Assembly: GCA_905397405.1 (NCBI GenBank)
Contig: CAJPVJ010000567.1
Coordinates: 1 to 23,003, forward strand
Source: Oppiella nova
Taxonomy: Eukaryota; Arthropoda; Arachnida; Sarcoptiformes; Oppiidae
DNA length: 23,003 nucleotides
Direction of reading: 5' to 3'
Shown: piece by piece, positions 10,434 through 20,558 of the stretch
How positions within the stretch are numbered: the stretch's first letter is position 1
Layout of the letters: each line of letters begins with the position of its first letter
Program-made: the position numbers and the translations under genes
The notes under the pieces: generated by a model
What the model was told of the DNA's origin: nothing
What the model saw: the letters and a program-made list of their open reading frames with translations, nothing else
The model's database searches: none

Positions 10434-11471
10434 TTACTCATACTTTTCAATGTCAACCTCAACATCATCGTAAATCTTTTGCAACCACAGCCTTTTACTA
10501 TCATCTTTTTCAAATTTCAATTTGATCTTGACACTAGCCCGTAGCTGTTTCAGTAAGGCTAGTCTAGCATCTAAATACGAGGCGTAGGGGTATATATAGG
10601 ACAGGTAGCTATCCGAAACCTTAACAGTGTATTCATTTTCAAACAGGTAGGACATGGCTGCTCGTAACGGTAATATCCTAGATAGCCTACGTAAAATCAT
10701 TTGAAATGTATTTAAATTAGGTGCGTTATTAGCACGGTCAATTAACTGTTGATCGGAAACATCTGGGGGCCGTCGGATACCTTGTTGAAAAGGTATCAGG
10801 GACAATAATAACCTTTCTAGCTGGATCATTTGATAGGCAATGGGATATTTATTAAGACGTTTGATGATGGACATTTCGGAATTAGTATCAGGGAATTGCA
10901 CGGAGTACCTAGGTGTTGTTGTATCTGGGTCACTTGTAGTCGGTGTTTCAGTAGTTTCTGGTGAGCTTGCTGATTCCGTGGTAGTTGAGCTAGGTAACTC
11001 AGTAGTTATACTTGTGGTTGTGGTAGTACCAGTGGTGGTGATATTGGTACTTGCTTGTGAAAATATGTTTAGGTAATTGAGGTAGCTACCTAATTGTGGT
11101 TTGATGTAGCTATTTAATTGGGGTTTAAAGTAGCTACTTAATTGGGGTTCTAGATAAGTTAACAAATAAAATAATTAACAAGTATAATCAATATTAATGT
11201 ATACTTACTACTGAATACAAAATTAAAGTTCATAGGTGATTCTGTGTCAGTTGAGCTAGGTAGCTCAGTAGTGGTACTTGTGGTGGTGGTATTGGTACTT
11301 TGTGAAAATATGTTTAGGTAATTGAGGTAGCTACTTAATTGGGGTTCTAGATAATTTGACCATTAAAATAATTAGCATGTATAATTAATACTAATGTCAC
11401 ATTAATGTATACTTACTATTGATTACAAAATTAAAGTTTATACTAATTATGCAAATTATTAACAACTTAAC
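10434..11471 (-). CDS. Orphan modular protein: signal-like start, KPQL repeats, Thr/Ser linker, C-terminal domain
   Basis: Three inferred exons: 11417 up to about 11471 (5' end not found), 11209-11346 (138 nt) and 10434-11149. Introns are 70 and 59 nt. Both use the donor A|GTAAGTATAC and the acceptor TATCTAG|AACCCC, and phases agree at both joins (A plus AA gives a Lys codon). Exon 1 encodes KLLIICIIS, which looks like a signal-peptide core. No ATG is in frame there, so a 5' exon is probably missing. Exon 2 carries one KPQLSSYLNYLNIF unit and a Thr-rich run. Exon 3 carries three 8-residue units (KPQLSSYF, KPQLNSYI, KPQLGSYL), then NYLNIF, then about 50 Thr/Ser-rich residues of mucin type likely to be O-glycosylated, then about 160 residues without cysteine, charged and probably helical, ending EKYE. 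The TTG at 11165 lies in the intron and is not a start. The family is unknown. A secreted or surface glycoprotein is inferred from composition only. Confidence 0.65.
11079..11149 (-). repeat. 24-nt coding repeat, three units
   Basis: Three tandem 24-nt units encode KPQL(S/N/G)SY(F/I/L) at the start of the last exon of the minus-strand gene. CAATTA and AGCTAC are constant in all three. One further unit starts the preceding exon (11346 downward). Confidence 0.85.
11150..11441 (-). repeat. Intragenic tandem duplication spanning an intron
   Basis: The segment covering the 3' end of exon 1, its donor, the intron, the acceptor and the KPQL/Thr-rich start of the next exon occurs twice. The donors at 11417 and 11209 are 208 bp apart, and the acceptors at 11346 and 11149 are 197 bp apart. 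The two introns are alignable. The string AACTTTAATTTTGTA before each donor is shared, and exon 2 was formed where the Thr-rich part of one copy meets the signal-exon end of the other. Confidence 0.75.
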
Positions 11472-11638
11472 TTAATAATTAATTTACTAGTAGCCATTAT
11501 AAATACTTAACAATTTTAAAATATTGTGTTTAATTACGCCATGTTTATTTGTAATTATAATTTTTGAGCGCCATATGTATTACAATATTTATAAATAATT
11601 AAATACCAATACAATATACAGTAGTTTACTATTGTACA

Positions 11639-12935
11639 ATGAATATGATCAGGAAAATACTGACAATGGTTTATTCCAACATGTATCTGTAATATATTAC
11701 ATTTTACTAGTTATATTATTTAAGTCAAACTATTTTACTTTTTAAAATAAGCGCGTATAATGAAAACGCCATGAACCTACTGGACTATTTTGAAAACAAG
11801 TATAGTGACTATTTAGACGTGAACATCATGGCAAAATCGCTTACCCTCCAGTACATACGCAACTTTAATTGGCCACCACCTCCCTGTGCTTTTATTTCAT
11901 ATAAATTGTTTGCTCATTTTATATTATTTTGTAAAAGTATATATTCTTAACTTTTCAGTATTGTTAATTATTTTAATTATGTTTTAAATATTTGATATAT
12001 TTTATTAATTTGTATTAGATAGCATCTCTTATGATACTTTTGTGGTATAAGGGGTGCGAATTTAATTTAATTAATAAAGATCAATTTTAAATTTTATAAA
12101 ATAAGTACATACGCTACTATTACAAGTTTTGCAAAACACCAGCTGACCATGCACGATTTAGCGGTTTTCTCAAGCAACTCAATGCTAAACGCCATGAAAC
12201 TGCCCTGATCAGACAGACAGTTGCAAATGCCTTGGCCGCCTTACCCTCCGCCATAACACCGGATACAACAGCTTTAGTATCATGGTAATTTACTATACTA
12301 TAAATATAATTATATTAAAATATTATTAATATTTACTTCCTGTGTAATTTATATAAACTCTGAAATATTTTTAAAAATTTAGGTTTATTTACATTAATAT
12401 TAAGGTATTTGAAATTAATTATTATATAGAAACGCTATTTTAGTAATTAATAGATAGTAATAAATTAGTTAAAAATATTAGTTATGTAAATAAATATAAA
12501 TTACGATATTAAAAGCATTTTAGAGTTTATATAAATTGTATACTTAATAAAAATTACTACTATTTTAATTTAAGTGTATGGTTATAGTTTAAATTAATAA
12601 ATTTGGAAAAACCTGGGTCAATTAGATAAAAGTCAAATTTACAAAATTAATTTATTCTAATGAGCAATTTGCATGCTACCTAAAGTTACCACTACAAGTA
12701 CCGCGAGAATTTGGCCGAGGTGTTTAATGGCAACCCACTATATCCGATTGTCAAGGACTTTTTTGGCAGCTTTCAAGACATAGTCAGTGGATACGCCGAC
12801 CATCACATGAATATGACCAAGATCATCGACTGCAGCCTGGACAAATTTAAAGCGACCACGTGCTCCGAGCCACATCAATCGTTCATGTTCATTTTTGTCG
12901 ATTATTGGGACAGGGCACTGGGATTAAAGCAATAA
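11639..12935 (+). CDS. Orphan split gene, plus-strand paralogue 1
   Basis: Proposed exons are 11639-11688 (weak), 11752 to about 11850, 12106-12284 and 12686-12935. The coding parts are clearly GC-richer than their flanks. Exon 1 (ATG, 16 codons plus 2 nt, donor GTAATA) joins in frame across a 63-nt intron to AYNENAMNLLDYF. The exon at 12106 encodes YIRYYYKFCKTPADHARF and ends LVS plus TG. The exon at 12686 adds T (TGT, Cys) and encodes YHYKYRENLAEVF through ALGLKQ, then TAA. It contains LYPIVKDFFGSFQDIV, HHMNMTKIIDC and TTCSEPHQSF. The mature part would be about 180 residues with four cysteines and is helix-prone. The coding frame is interrupted after LTLQYIR by 254 bp flanked by an 11-bp direct repeat, and I cannot find a splice pair that removes it in frame, so the gene may itself be damaged. 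AATAAA lies at 13064. Similarity to the copy at 13408-14233 supports the exon calls. The family is not recognised. Confidence 0.55.
11850..12114 (+). other. 243-bp insertion flanked by 11-bp direct repeats, inside coding sequence
   Basis: AGTACATACGC occurs at 11850-11860 and 12104-12114. Joining the flanks across one copy restores a continuous frame (LTLQ then YIRYYYKFC) that aligns with the uninterrupted copy at 13408 (VVDLLHYQYFQN). The 243 bp between (11861-12103) has no clear terminal inverted repeats and no transposase frame. The direct repeats look like a target-site duplication. The bounding GT (11851) and AG (12105) would splice one base out of frame. Confidence 0.5.
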
Positions 12936-13407
12936 GTTAATATTGTCTACTAGTTAAAAAATATTTAAAACAATAATTATAATTATTGTATGTCAATTTG
13001 TTATTTTTAAATAATAATACAGTTTTATTCATTTCATAGTTGTTTGTATTAATTTATTTATGTAATAAATATTATTTTTGTTTAAACATTTAATGCGGAA
13101 TATTAAATGTAAAATGTATTATTGTATGTAATTTATATGTTGTTAATAACAAACTGTAAGATTGTTAAATTTGGCTAACTATGTAATCCAATCATATACA
13201 ATTAATTGTATACTGGATCTTTTCTGTCATAATTTTATTAAAATAATTCCCTTATTATTTTTAATAATTATAACTAGTTTATAATAAAAATAATTAAAAT
13301 AATAACAAATATTTAATTTAATTCCTGATCACGTTATGGCAGCACATATAACGACAGTCTCTCATTGAGATATTATATATGGCACAAACTTGATCTGGAT
13401 AAAAAAG

Positions 13408-14233
13408 CATGAAAACAGTATGGATATTGAGAACATGTTAAGCAATGTGGTGGTAGACCTCCTCCACTACCAGTACTTCCAAAACAATCCCGGCGCCGGG
13501 CGATCAACGTATTCATAGCCTTCAATAGCATACTCATGGGGGCGACTGGTGTTAGGGAGGGCACCCTCAACGCCCTACACGCCTAATGTATGCCCGACGC
13601 TATGCCCAATATAGCGCAGTTAGCATGGTAAGTTTGAATATTTTGAATAATTAGTTTGTTAATGTTAAATACTATAAATGCTTGATTATTAGTTTAGTTA
13701 TGCAAGATTTTTAATTATCAATAATTTAATACTATTTATTAAATATTAAATATTGTAGTATTAAATCTAGGTTAATAAATCTTTAATTAGTGATATTTTA
13801 ACATTTTGCTTAATAAAAGTGAAAATTAAAATCTATTATTGGGCGTTTCCAATTTTAATATAATTTAATGACTACTGTATATAAACTTGAATTAAATTTT
13901 AATTTACTGTTTGTTTTCTACAAAATAAATAGATTTCATCGCAATTATTGGAAAAAGTTACCCGATTTTTATAAGAAAAGTAAAGTGTACCCGGTAATTA
14001 ATAAAAACATGCATACTTTCCAACACATTATCAAGCCTTACATGAAGTACTACATGAATATCACCATGAACAATTACTGCGATTTTGACCAGTTTAAAAT
14101 ATCACCCCCAATGTTTAATGAGAATCTTTTTGAAATGGCATTTTTGGGTGCCCTGGATAAATTCTTAATAAAATGGTCCAGGTTCAACATTAGTATATTT
14201 AATTTATGTTTAATGCAACATGATCTAGTGTAA
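13408..14233 (+). pseudogene. Broken tandem paralogue of the 11639 gene
   Basis: The first exon-like block, 13408-13627, starts after AAAAAAG and reads HENSMDIENML, VVDLLHYQYFQNNPGAG. It then continues only in another frame (RRAINVFIAFNSILMGATG, REGTLNALHA), hits TAA at 13584 and ends PNIAQLA plus TG before a consensus donor GTAAGT at 13628. The second block, from about 13933 (after AAATAG) to the TAA at 14231, reads FHRNYWKKLPDFY, VYPVINKNMHTFQHII, YYMNITMNNYCDFDQFK. It aligns along its length with LYPIVKDFFGSFQDIV and HHMNMTKIIDCSLDKFK of the upstream copy. The matching splice join would give TGA, where the upstream copy has TGT. The frameshift near 13490, the TAA and the TGA join together argue for a pseudogene. 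The second block alone is an intact 121-codon ATG frame from 13868 and could still be expressed. Confidence 0.6.
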
Positions 14234-14718
14234 TTTTGTATAGATATTAGTTTAAATTAATTATATTAAAATTAAGTTGTTGCTATTTTGTTTAAATTGA
14301 ATGCAAATGAACTGTAACTTATTTTGTATATTTAATTTACTAAAATGTTTAAAATTTAATAAATTTGGTGATTTAAAATTCAATACAAACTATTCAATAA
14401 ATTTAAAATTTTGTTTAATTTATCAATTTCAATTAATAATAGAAATTTTGGTTTTTCCATAATAATAAATTTAATTTAATTTTTTGGTTATTTAAAACAA
14501 AGCATTTACCAAACAATTAAAAAATATAAATTAAAAACAAAACATAAAATTAAAATTATTTTATCAGTTAATAATATTTTATAGAAATAACATAACTCAT
14601 CATAAATATTATTTATTATTATCACATTAGATTGTAAAAATAATATTATAGTTATAAAGTTGCTATCAGATTGTATATTAAATATATGCAATCCTATCTA
14701 AATTTAGTAATATTTCAG

Positions 14719-14830
14719 ATCCAACTGTGTATTAACCTCAGACCGCAGGGACAACCTGTGGACATGTATGGCATTTATAGTACAATACATTATACCGTCA
14801 AATCAAATAGCTTATAAAATTGTATATTAG
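14719..14830 (+). CDS. Possible terminal exon or exon remnant
   Basis: A good acceptor (TATTTCAG at 14711-14718) precedes a GC-richer open stretch. Read in phase 2 it gives SNCVLTSDRRDNLWTCMAF, then IVQYIIPSNQIAYKIVY and TAG. LWTCMAFIVQY is loosely like FMFIFVDYW near the end of the gene at 12686, so it may be the C-terminal piece of another copy or a spliced 3' exon of the 13408 copy. A weak donor at 14186 (AG followed by GTTCAA) would join in frame. AATAAA lies at 14931. Both the exon status and the kinship are uncertain. Confidence 0.3.
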
Positions 14831-16079
14831 ACAAATAATTTTAAAAGTAATTATCAATCGTACCTCTATTAATATTATATTGATCAAAAAAAATAATTTT
14901 TTGTTAAATCAGCTATCTACAATAAATTATTAAATATACAGAAAATGTACAAAATAAATAAACTAAAAATATTTTCGCTAAAATCACTTGACATAGAGGT
15001 TTGAGTGTATAACTGGCCTCAGGCTATAACAGTTAAACACAGGATACCTGTGCCTATGGTGTCGACGCTTTCCTTAAAACACAACAACAAGTCTTTTATG
15101 AAACGGAAAAATACATATAAATAGTGGGAAAGACTGGTTCCATATGTTCATAACCTTAGGGGCCATACATATTAGGCCATACCATTTGGGCTGCCAGTGC
15201 TCACCAGTGTGTAGACCCGTGTATTAACTGTCACCCATACCTGCCATAACGGACTGGTAGGCTGTAGGCATGGCTATACATGTCGTGTAACTGTATATTA
15301 AGAGTAAAACCTTTTTTATGTTTTTAATGTTTAACTCATATTTTGTGTCACTTTTTATCGGAGTTTGAAATAATTTCTTAATTATAATTTGTGTTTTAAA
15401 AAGTATTTTAATTATTTTTTATCTAGTTAATTTAGCTTATTAACTAATGTTGTGTTAATAAAAACTATTTTTATTTTTACTATTTATATAAAACATGATT
15501 AACACGTGATCGCAAAATAGTGTACAATATTTTATTATAATGTAATAAGTATTTGCGTGTTAAATGTACTAGTTACTTATCGTAATAACTAAATTGTGTG
15601 AATAGTGTACATCTCGTAACTAATATTACTGTATAACGTGCCAATAAAAATACCCCGGGGAATTTTTCATAAAATTATTCAATATAATAAAATCAAAAAT
15701 AATACAAAAATTCGTGTTTTATTTTCCCATTGAATTATGTGTTAAAATCAACATTTGGTTTATGTGTTAATACTATTGAACTCTTTCGGTGAATAAATTT
15801 ATTTATTATTTTTATTCAAACATATTTGTGTCGATTATTATTATTGTGTATGGATTATCGTGACTTACCTATCAATATATTATTTTTAATAGTGTTTTAC
15901 AAATTATAATAACTATATTGTGTTTTTGTTTGTAATACACTATTCATTTGGATTTATATTATACTTTACAAAAAAAACTATTGTATGGATTGATTGAATA
16001 GTGAATATTTGGTTTTGAAATTGGATTTTTCAAGGATTATAAACTTTTTTGGAAAATTGCTTTTAAAATATTTTCCAAT
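14831..16079. other. Non-coding stretch with a GC-richer island
   Basis: An island at about 15000-15300 stands out from DNA of roughly 80% A+T. It has only short frames on both strands, including a plus-strand frame with CVDPCINCHP and a minus-strand run of about 49 codons without ATG. It contains an imperfect palindrome CACAGG-ATA-CCTGTG near 15039 and a repeated GGCCATAC. I cannot assign it as coding, RNA or a mobile remnant. The remainder (15310-16079) shows nothing I can support. Confidence 0.4.
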
Positions 16080-16092
16080 ATGAACTATAATG
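16080..16092 (+). other. ATG followed closely by a consensus donor
   Basis: ATGAACTATAATG is followed directly by GTAAGT (16093). A start codon placed just before a strong donor is typical of a first coding exon in front of a long intron, and no stop intervenes. No matching downstream exon is visible in the window, so this may be chance. Confidence 0.15.
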
Positions 16093-18565
16093 GTAAGTTA
16101 TGTTTAAAATACACCATGTCTAGACCTTTGACCAAATTTATTTTTAAAAATACAAAGTTATTAATTTCTATAATATTTGTTATAGTATACAGTTCATGTA
16201 ATTAGTAATCTACATGCACTTTTTATTTATTTCACAAATAATTGTTGAAGTAAATAAAATTATAATTTAATTGCAAGCAAATGTATTATATTTTACTAGC
16301 ATTAAATATTAACTGACCATAATTACATTAAACATTATTTATAAAAATTATATTAGTTTGAAACAAAATAGATTTATTAATTTCTAAAGTGTCCAGATAA
16401 AAACAGACAGCGGTGACGGACCCCATTAATAAAAGTGAAACTATTTATTTATAATATAAAATAAAATTTTAAATAATTTTTACAGTTTCAAAATATTAAC
16501 GTAGAAATAAATAATATATTATAGTGAATTTTAGTTTAATAATTTTTATTTTTCGAAATGTATTAAATCATTCAAAAATATTTTGATTGTTTTATATATA
16601 AATAAATTATAAGTATAATGTATTTATTTTTTATTTGTTTTTCAAACTAAGATTTTTAAGCAAAATAATTGGCTATAATATCACATAAATATTTGCTATT
16701 TAACACAAGGCTTAACCGATTATAAGGGAAAATATTTTTATAAATTGTCTGTAAATTTAGGTGAAGTGTATATCCAGTAGTAATCAAAATATAGATTATT
16801 TAACAAATTTTAAAATGTAATCATTTAAAAAAATATTATTTATAAATACTTAATCATAGGTAGGAATTTTGCTATAAATTATACGACATAAATGACAAGA
16901 TTTACCTTGATTCTTGTAGACATGTTTATATAAATATTTGATTTTGAATGAATTAATTAGCTTAACATAAATTAAATATTTAGCTTACATAATTCTCATA
17001 AATATTTGATCATGCATAATATTAAAGCAAATATTTTATATTTTGTTTATTTTAAATCTAATTTTAAAAATAAATCAACTCGGTAAGCTATGCAAGTTAA
17101 TAGTAAATTGAAATGTATCAATTTTTATTAAAATGTAAAAATTTTTAGTAATGCAAAATAATGCACATAGCTAGCTTACGTAAAATATAATATTTATATT
17201 ACTATAACACAGTGATCATAATAAACACAATAAGTGTAAACCAGAAAAAAAGAATAATTTTATAAAAATGAAAAACTTGTTTATTATTGTTATTACGATT
17301 TCAATTCCGTATATATTCAGCATGTAACAATAATAGAGTCACACAATTAAACATAATTGAGTGTGGTATTTTACACAGTCGAGAAAGTAAAATACCATTA
17401 TTTCCCATAACATTTAATGATTATAATAATGCAGTATATACAGTATATATACACTAATGACAATTGCATGATAATCATAATAATGCCACTTTATTTATAG
17501 TATAGTAAAAAGTTTTATATTAAAAAAATACATTTTATTTATAAATGTAAAACCAAATGATAATAATAGTAGAAATATCTATTATTATATTTTTTTGTGA
17601 AAATATATTTTTATGCGGTTATGCGGTATTTCTTTATTTTTAACACATAATTATGAAAATAAAATGAAAAATCTCTATTGTATTGTGTAAGTCACATAAA
17701 TAGACCACTGAATTACTGGTTATCATAGCTTGTAGAAATAAACTTGGTTAAAAGTTTATGCTTAGCTTAATCGTATCAAATGATTTACTGCTAGTTTTAT
17801 TAAAATTACAAAATTAACAAACTTAAACTTGTATCCATGTATATTTATTTTTAGTTATCCTTATGAGTATAATAATAATTTTATTTTAATTACAGTTTTA
17901 CTATTAAACTATTTGGTATATGTTTAATGTATATTATTTTGGCAATATTATCATTGTCCTTTTAAGTGATATTTTTGTGAATTAATGTATTATAATTAAG
18001 TTTACAGAAACCTACACTTTAAAACATTATAATTATTTATTAATTTAAATAAATAAAATTAAAAATTTAAAATCAATGTCGGAAGCCAATAATATAATAT
18101 AAATATATTTTTACAATATTTAATGATAAAATTATTTTAAATTACAGTTTTTAAAATCAATATAAAATTCACCATAAATAGCCAAATAGCCAAATATGCG
18201 TATACTTAGAAATTAAATAATCTACCCAGTTTGTTATCAACTATTTATCCATTATAATGCAAATTCACATTTTGCACGTTTACTAAAAACACAGCATATT
18301 ATTGAATATCTTATTAAAAAAAGGTTTGGCACGTTCATACATTTTATTAACCATACATACCGAAAAAAACTCCAGGTGCCCATACCATTAAAATACATAG
18401 CGGAGAGGTAGCTATAGTTATTTTCTTTAATGTATAACTAATACATTGAGATAAGAGGGCATACCTTTCCACGAGGCATACCTGTGCGCTCCTTAACTAA
18501 CTCGTCTGACGGGTTATATTATATTAGAAAATAGTTTTCATTATATTTTTATTATACATACATAG

Positions 18566-18567
<2 letters not shown>
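16093..18567. other. Extremely AT-rich DNA, no gene seen
   Basis: Long AT-rich sequence with no coding-like frame. GC-richer spots at 18360-18420 and 18455-18520 have no long open frame. It could be intronic if the ATG-donor at 16080 is real. Confidence 0.5.

Positions 18568-18600
<33 letters not shown>
18568..18600. repeat. (CT)n microsatellite
   Basis: A CT run of about 33 bp, flanked by short inverted arms (ATACATA at 18555-18564 and TATGTAT at 18608-18614). Confidence 0.95.
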
Positions 18601-18601
<1 letters not shown>

Positions 18602-19253
18602 AGAGAGTATGTATTTCTCACACAAAATCGTTTGCCTTATTATACAACCCAATGGTGTCTAACCTATCGGTGCGTTTCAATACTACACTCACAGCACACA
18701 CACAGCACTGGTATTCAATACATGCGAGTGAATAGTATTGTATAATAAATAAAACAAAATAAATATCTCTATTCACATGTGAACAGCCCTTCCCAGTCTC
18801 ACAACACTTTTTACCCTATGCCCAGACATTTCATAATACCTGTGCGATTGAGTTTAAAAAGGGGATAGGTTGCTTATTTAAATATACTTGTGCATAAAAA
18901 AGTGTGTAGACTTTGAAAATCAAATACCTAGTAATCAAGGTGATTTTATAGTGTAAATACCGATATAATATAATTATATAAACTACTTTATTCGTGTATG
19001 ATAATTTTTTTGAAAAAGTTTTGTGTAGATTATAAATATTTTAAAAATATTTTTGAATTAATAGTAAAACAATATTTTTATCATTTGTTTTGTGAATCAC
19101 GTGCTTGTGTTAAAATTATTTTACTAAATACTTTTACCTGGATTATAAATTATATTTAATATTGGATTAATTGCCAACAAATATACAACATTGAAAAAGT
19201 AATTATATTTTATATTAATTATTATATTATACAAAAATCCCATTATTTAATGC
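18601..19253. other. Non-coding, partly GC-richer
   Basis: Bases 18640-18860 are richer in C than the surroundings. They hold an imperfect inverted pair (CAATACTACACTCAC against GTGAATAGTATTG) but no coding frame. The rest is AT-rich with no supported feature. Confidence 0.4.
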
Positions 19254-19952
19254 TATATCATAGCAAACCACTAAATAGTATATAAAAAATATTTATTAAA
19301 ATATTTATATATCGGAAGTGAACTGAAAATATAAAACTATTTAATATGCAATTTATATGCAAAATATTTTTATTATACTATACATAGCTATCGTAAATAT
19401 TTGTTATTTCCAGGCACCAGGTACATTATACCGGGTGTACACTGTATATGTAAATGACCTTAAGATTTGAGTTTAAAAAATAGCATTTTTTTGATATTTT
19501 TTACGTTGACTTCAGTGAAGAGATATTTATACCAAAAAAGAGCAAAAAATAAATTTGAAAATAATTTATGTGTATTTCAAAGGCAATTATTTTTTGCTTG
19601 TTGTTTTCTAGTCACTAAAAAATAGCAAATTATTTTTTGTACCCAAAAATGTCTGATTGGTATATATTTAAAGTTATGAATTTAAATTGCATAATTATAG
19701 CAATGTATAATATTATTTGAATATATACATGCACCCATACAATATGTATATTAGATAGGTAAATTTGGCTAATTACTAGTTTCGTATTTAAATTAATTTA
19801 AAAGTGTTTTCAAAAGGTTTGTGTAAAATAAATATAATATTATAAAAATGATTTGCATTTCAAAGACTGTACTCGATATGTGAGATAAACTTTATTTTGT
19901 TAGACAATTGAAATGTAATGTGTATTCAATTGTATTGTCTCTACGATATTAT
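19254..19952 (+). repeat. Long direct repeat, copy 1
   Basis: The 699 bp match 22306-23003 with about 11 substitutions and two small indels (a 2-nt insertion and a 3-nt loss in copy 2), roughly 98% identity. The copies start 3052 bp apart. Copy 1 may continue past 19952, because copy 2 is cut by the window edge. No coding frame of note lies inside. Confidence 0.9.
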
Positions 19953-20558
19953 TATAAGTTTTTAATATACAGTCTCTCATATTGTATGTGTTTTTTATGT
20001 TTAAGAAAATAATAATAGACTCGTATGTATGGCTCGGGTATATAAACGCAAAAATCTCATCAATCATAATCATAAATGTTTGAAAAACAATCAGGCTAAT
20101 TAAGGTCCCTCACTCATTAAATGATTGTATGTACACTATACGGCTAAATGAACTCATTTTTAAAATAATTATTTTTACATATTATATGCCTATAGTGTAC
20201 TAATATTTTATATTATTATTTTAAAAGTTATTGTACTCTGGACATAAATAATACAAAACGTTTATACATTAATTATTGGTTATTGACATAGGCAGATTTA
20301 GGCAAACAATTTATATAATAATAATAAATTATTATCTTATTTATTAATATTGGTTATATTTTATGTTTATGTGTGTGTGCACTCAATTTTAAAATATACT
20401 AGTTCATTGTATCGATATTAATGCCATTATTTTTTACGAGTTTGATATACAAGTGAATGGCATTTAAAGGACTTTAGGGTTTTTAATTGACTTTCAATTG
20501 TATTGTTTTTATGAAAAATAAAAATATTGTATAAATTTATTTTATATAATAATGTGTG
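19953..20558. other. AT-rich DNA, no gene seen
   Basis: No coding frame, RNA or repeat beyond simple AT-rich sequence is apparent. It may belong to the same repeat unit as 19254-19952. Confidence 0.5.

Noticed and set aside
10325-10513. 62-codon minus-strand frame overlapping the end of the minus-strand gene
   Set aside because: It is an out-of-frame shadow extending into AT-rich 3' flank.
10840-11076. Val-rich 78-codon plus-strand frame
   Set aside because: It is an antisense shadow of the Thr/Ser-rich linker of the minus-strand gene (ACC/ACT codons read as GGT/AGT).
9801-11752. Joining the signal-peptide exon (donor 9925) to the exon at 11752
   Set aside because: The donor leaves phase 1 but the acceptor at 11752 needs phase 2. 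A minus-strand gene also lies between, and polyadenylation signals follow the first frame.
13373-13570. 65-codon minus-strand frame
   Set aside because: It is an antisense shadow of the paralogue exon at 13408-13627, whose plus-strand reading aligns with the upstream copy.
14506-14691. 61-codon minus-strand frame
   Set aside because: It is Ile/Leu-rich AT-driven sequence in a likely intron, with no context.
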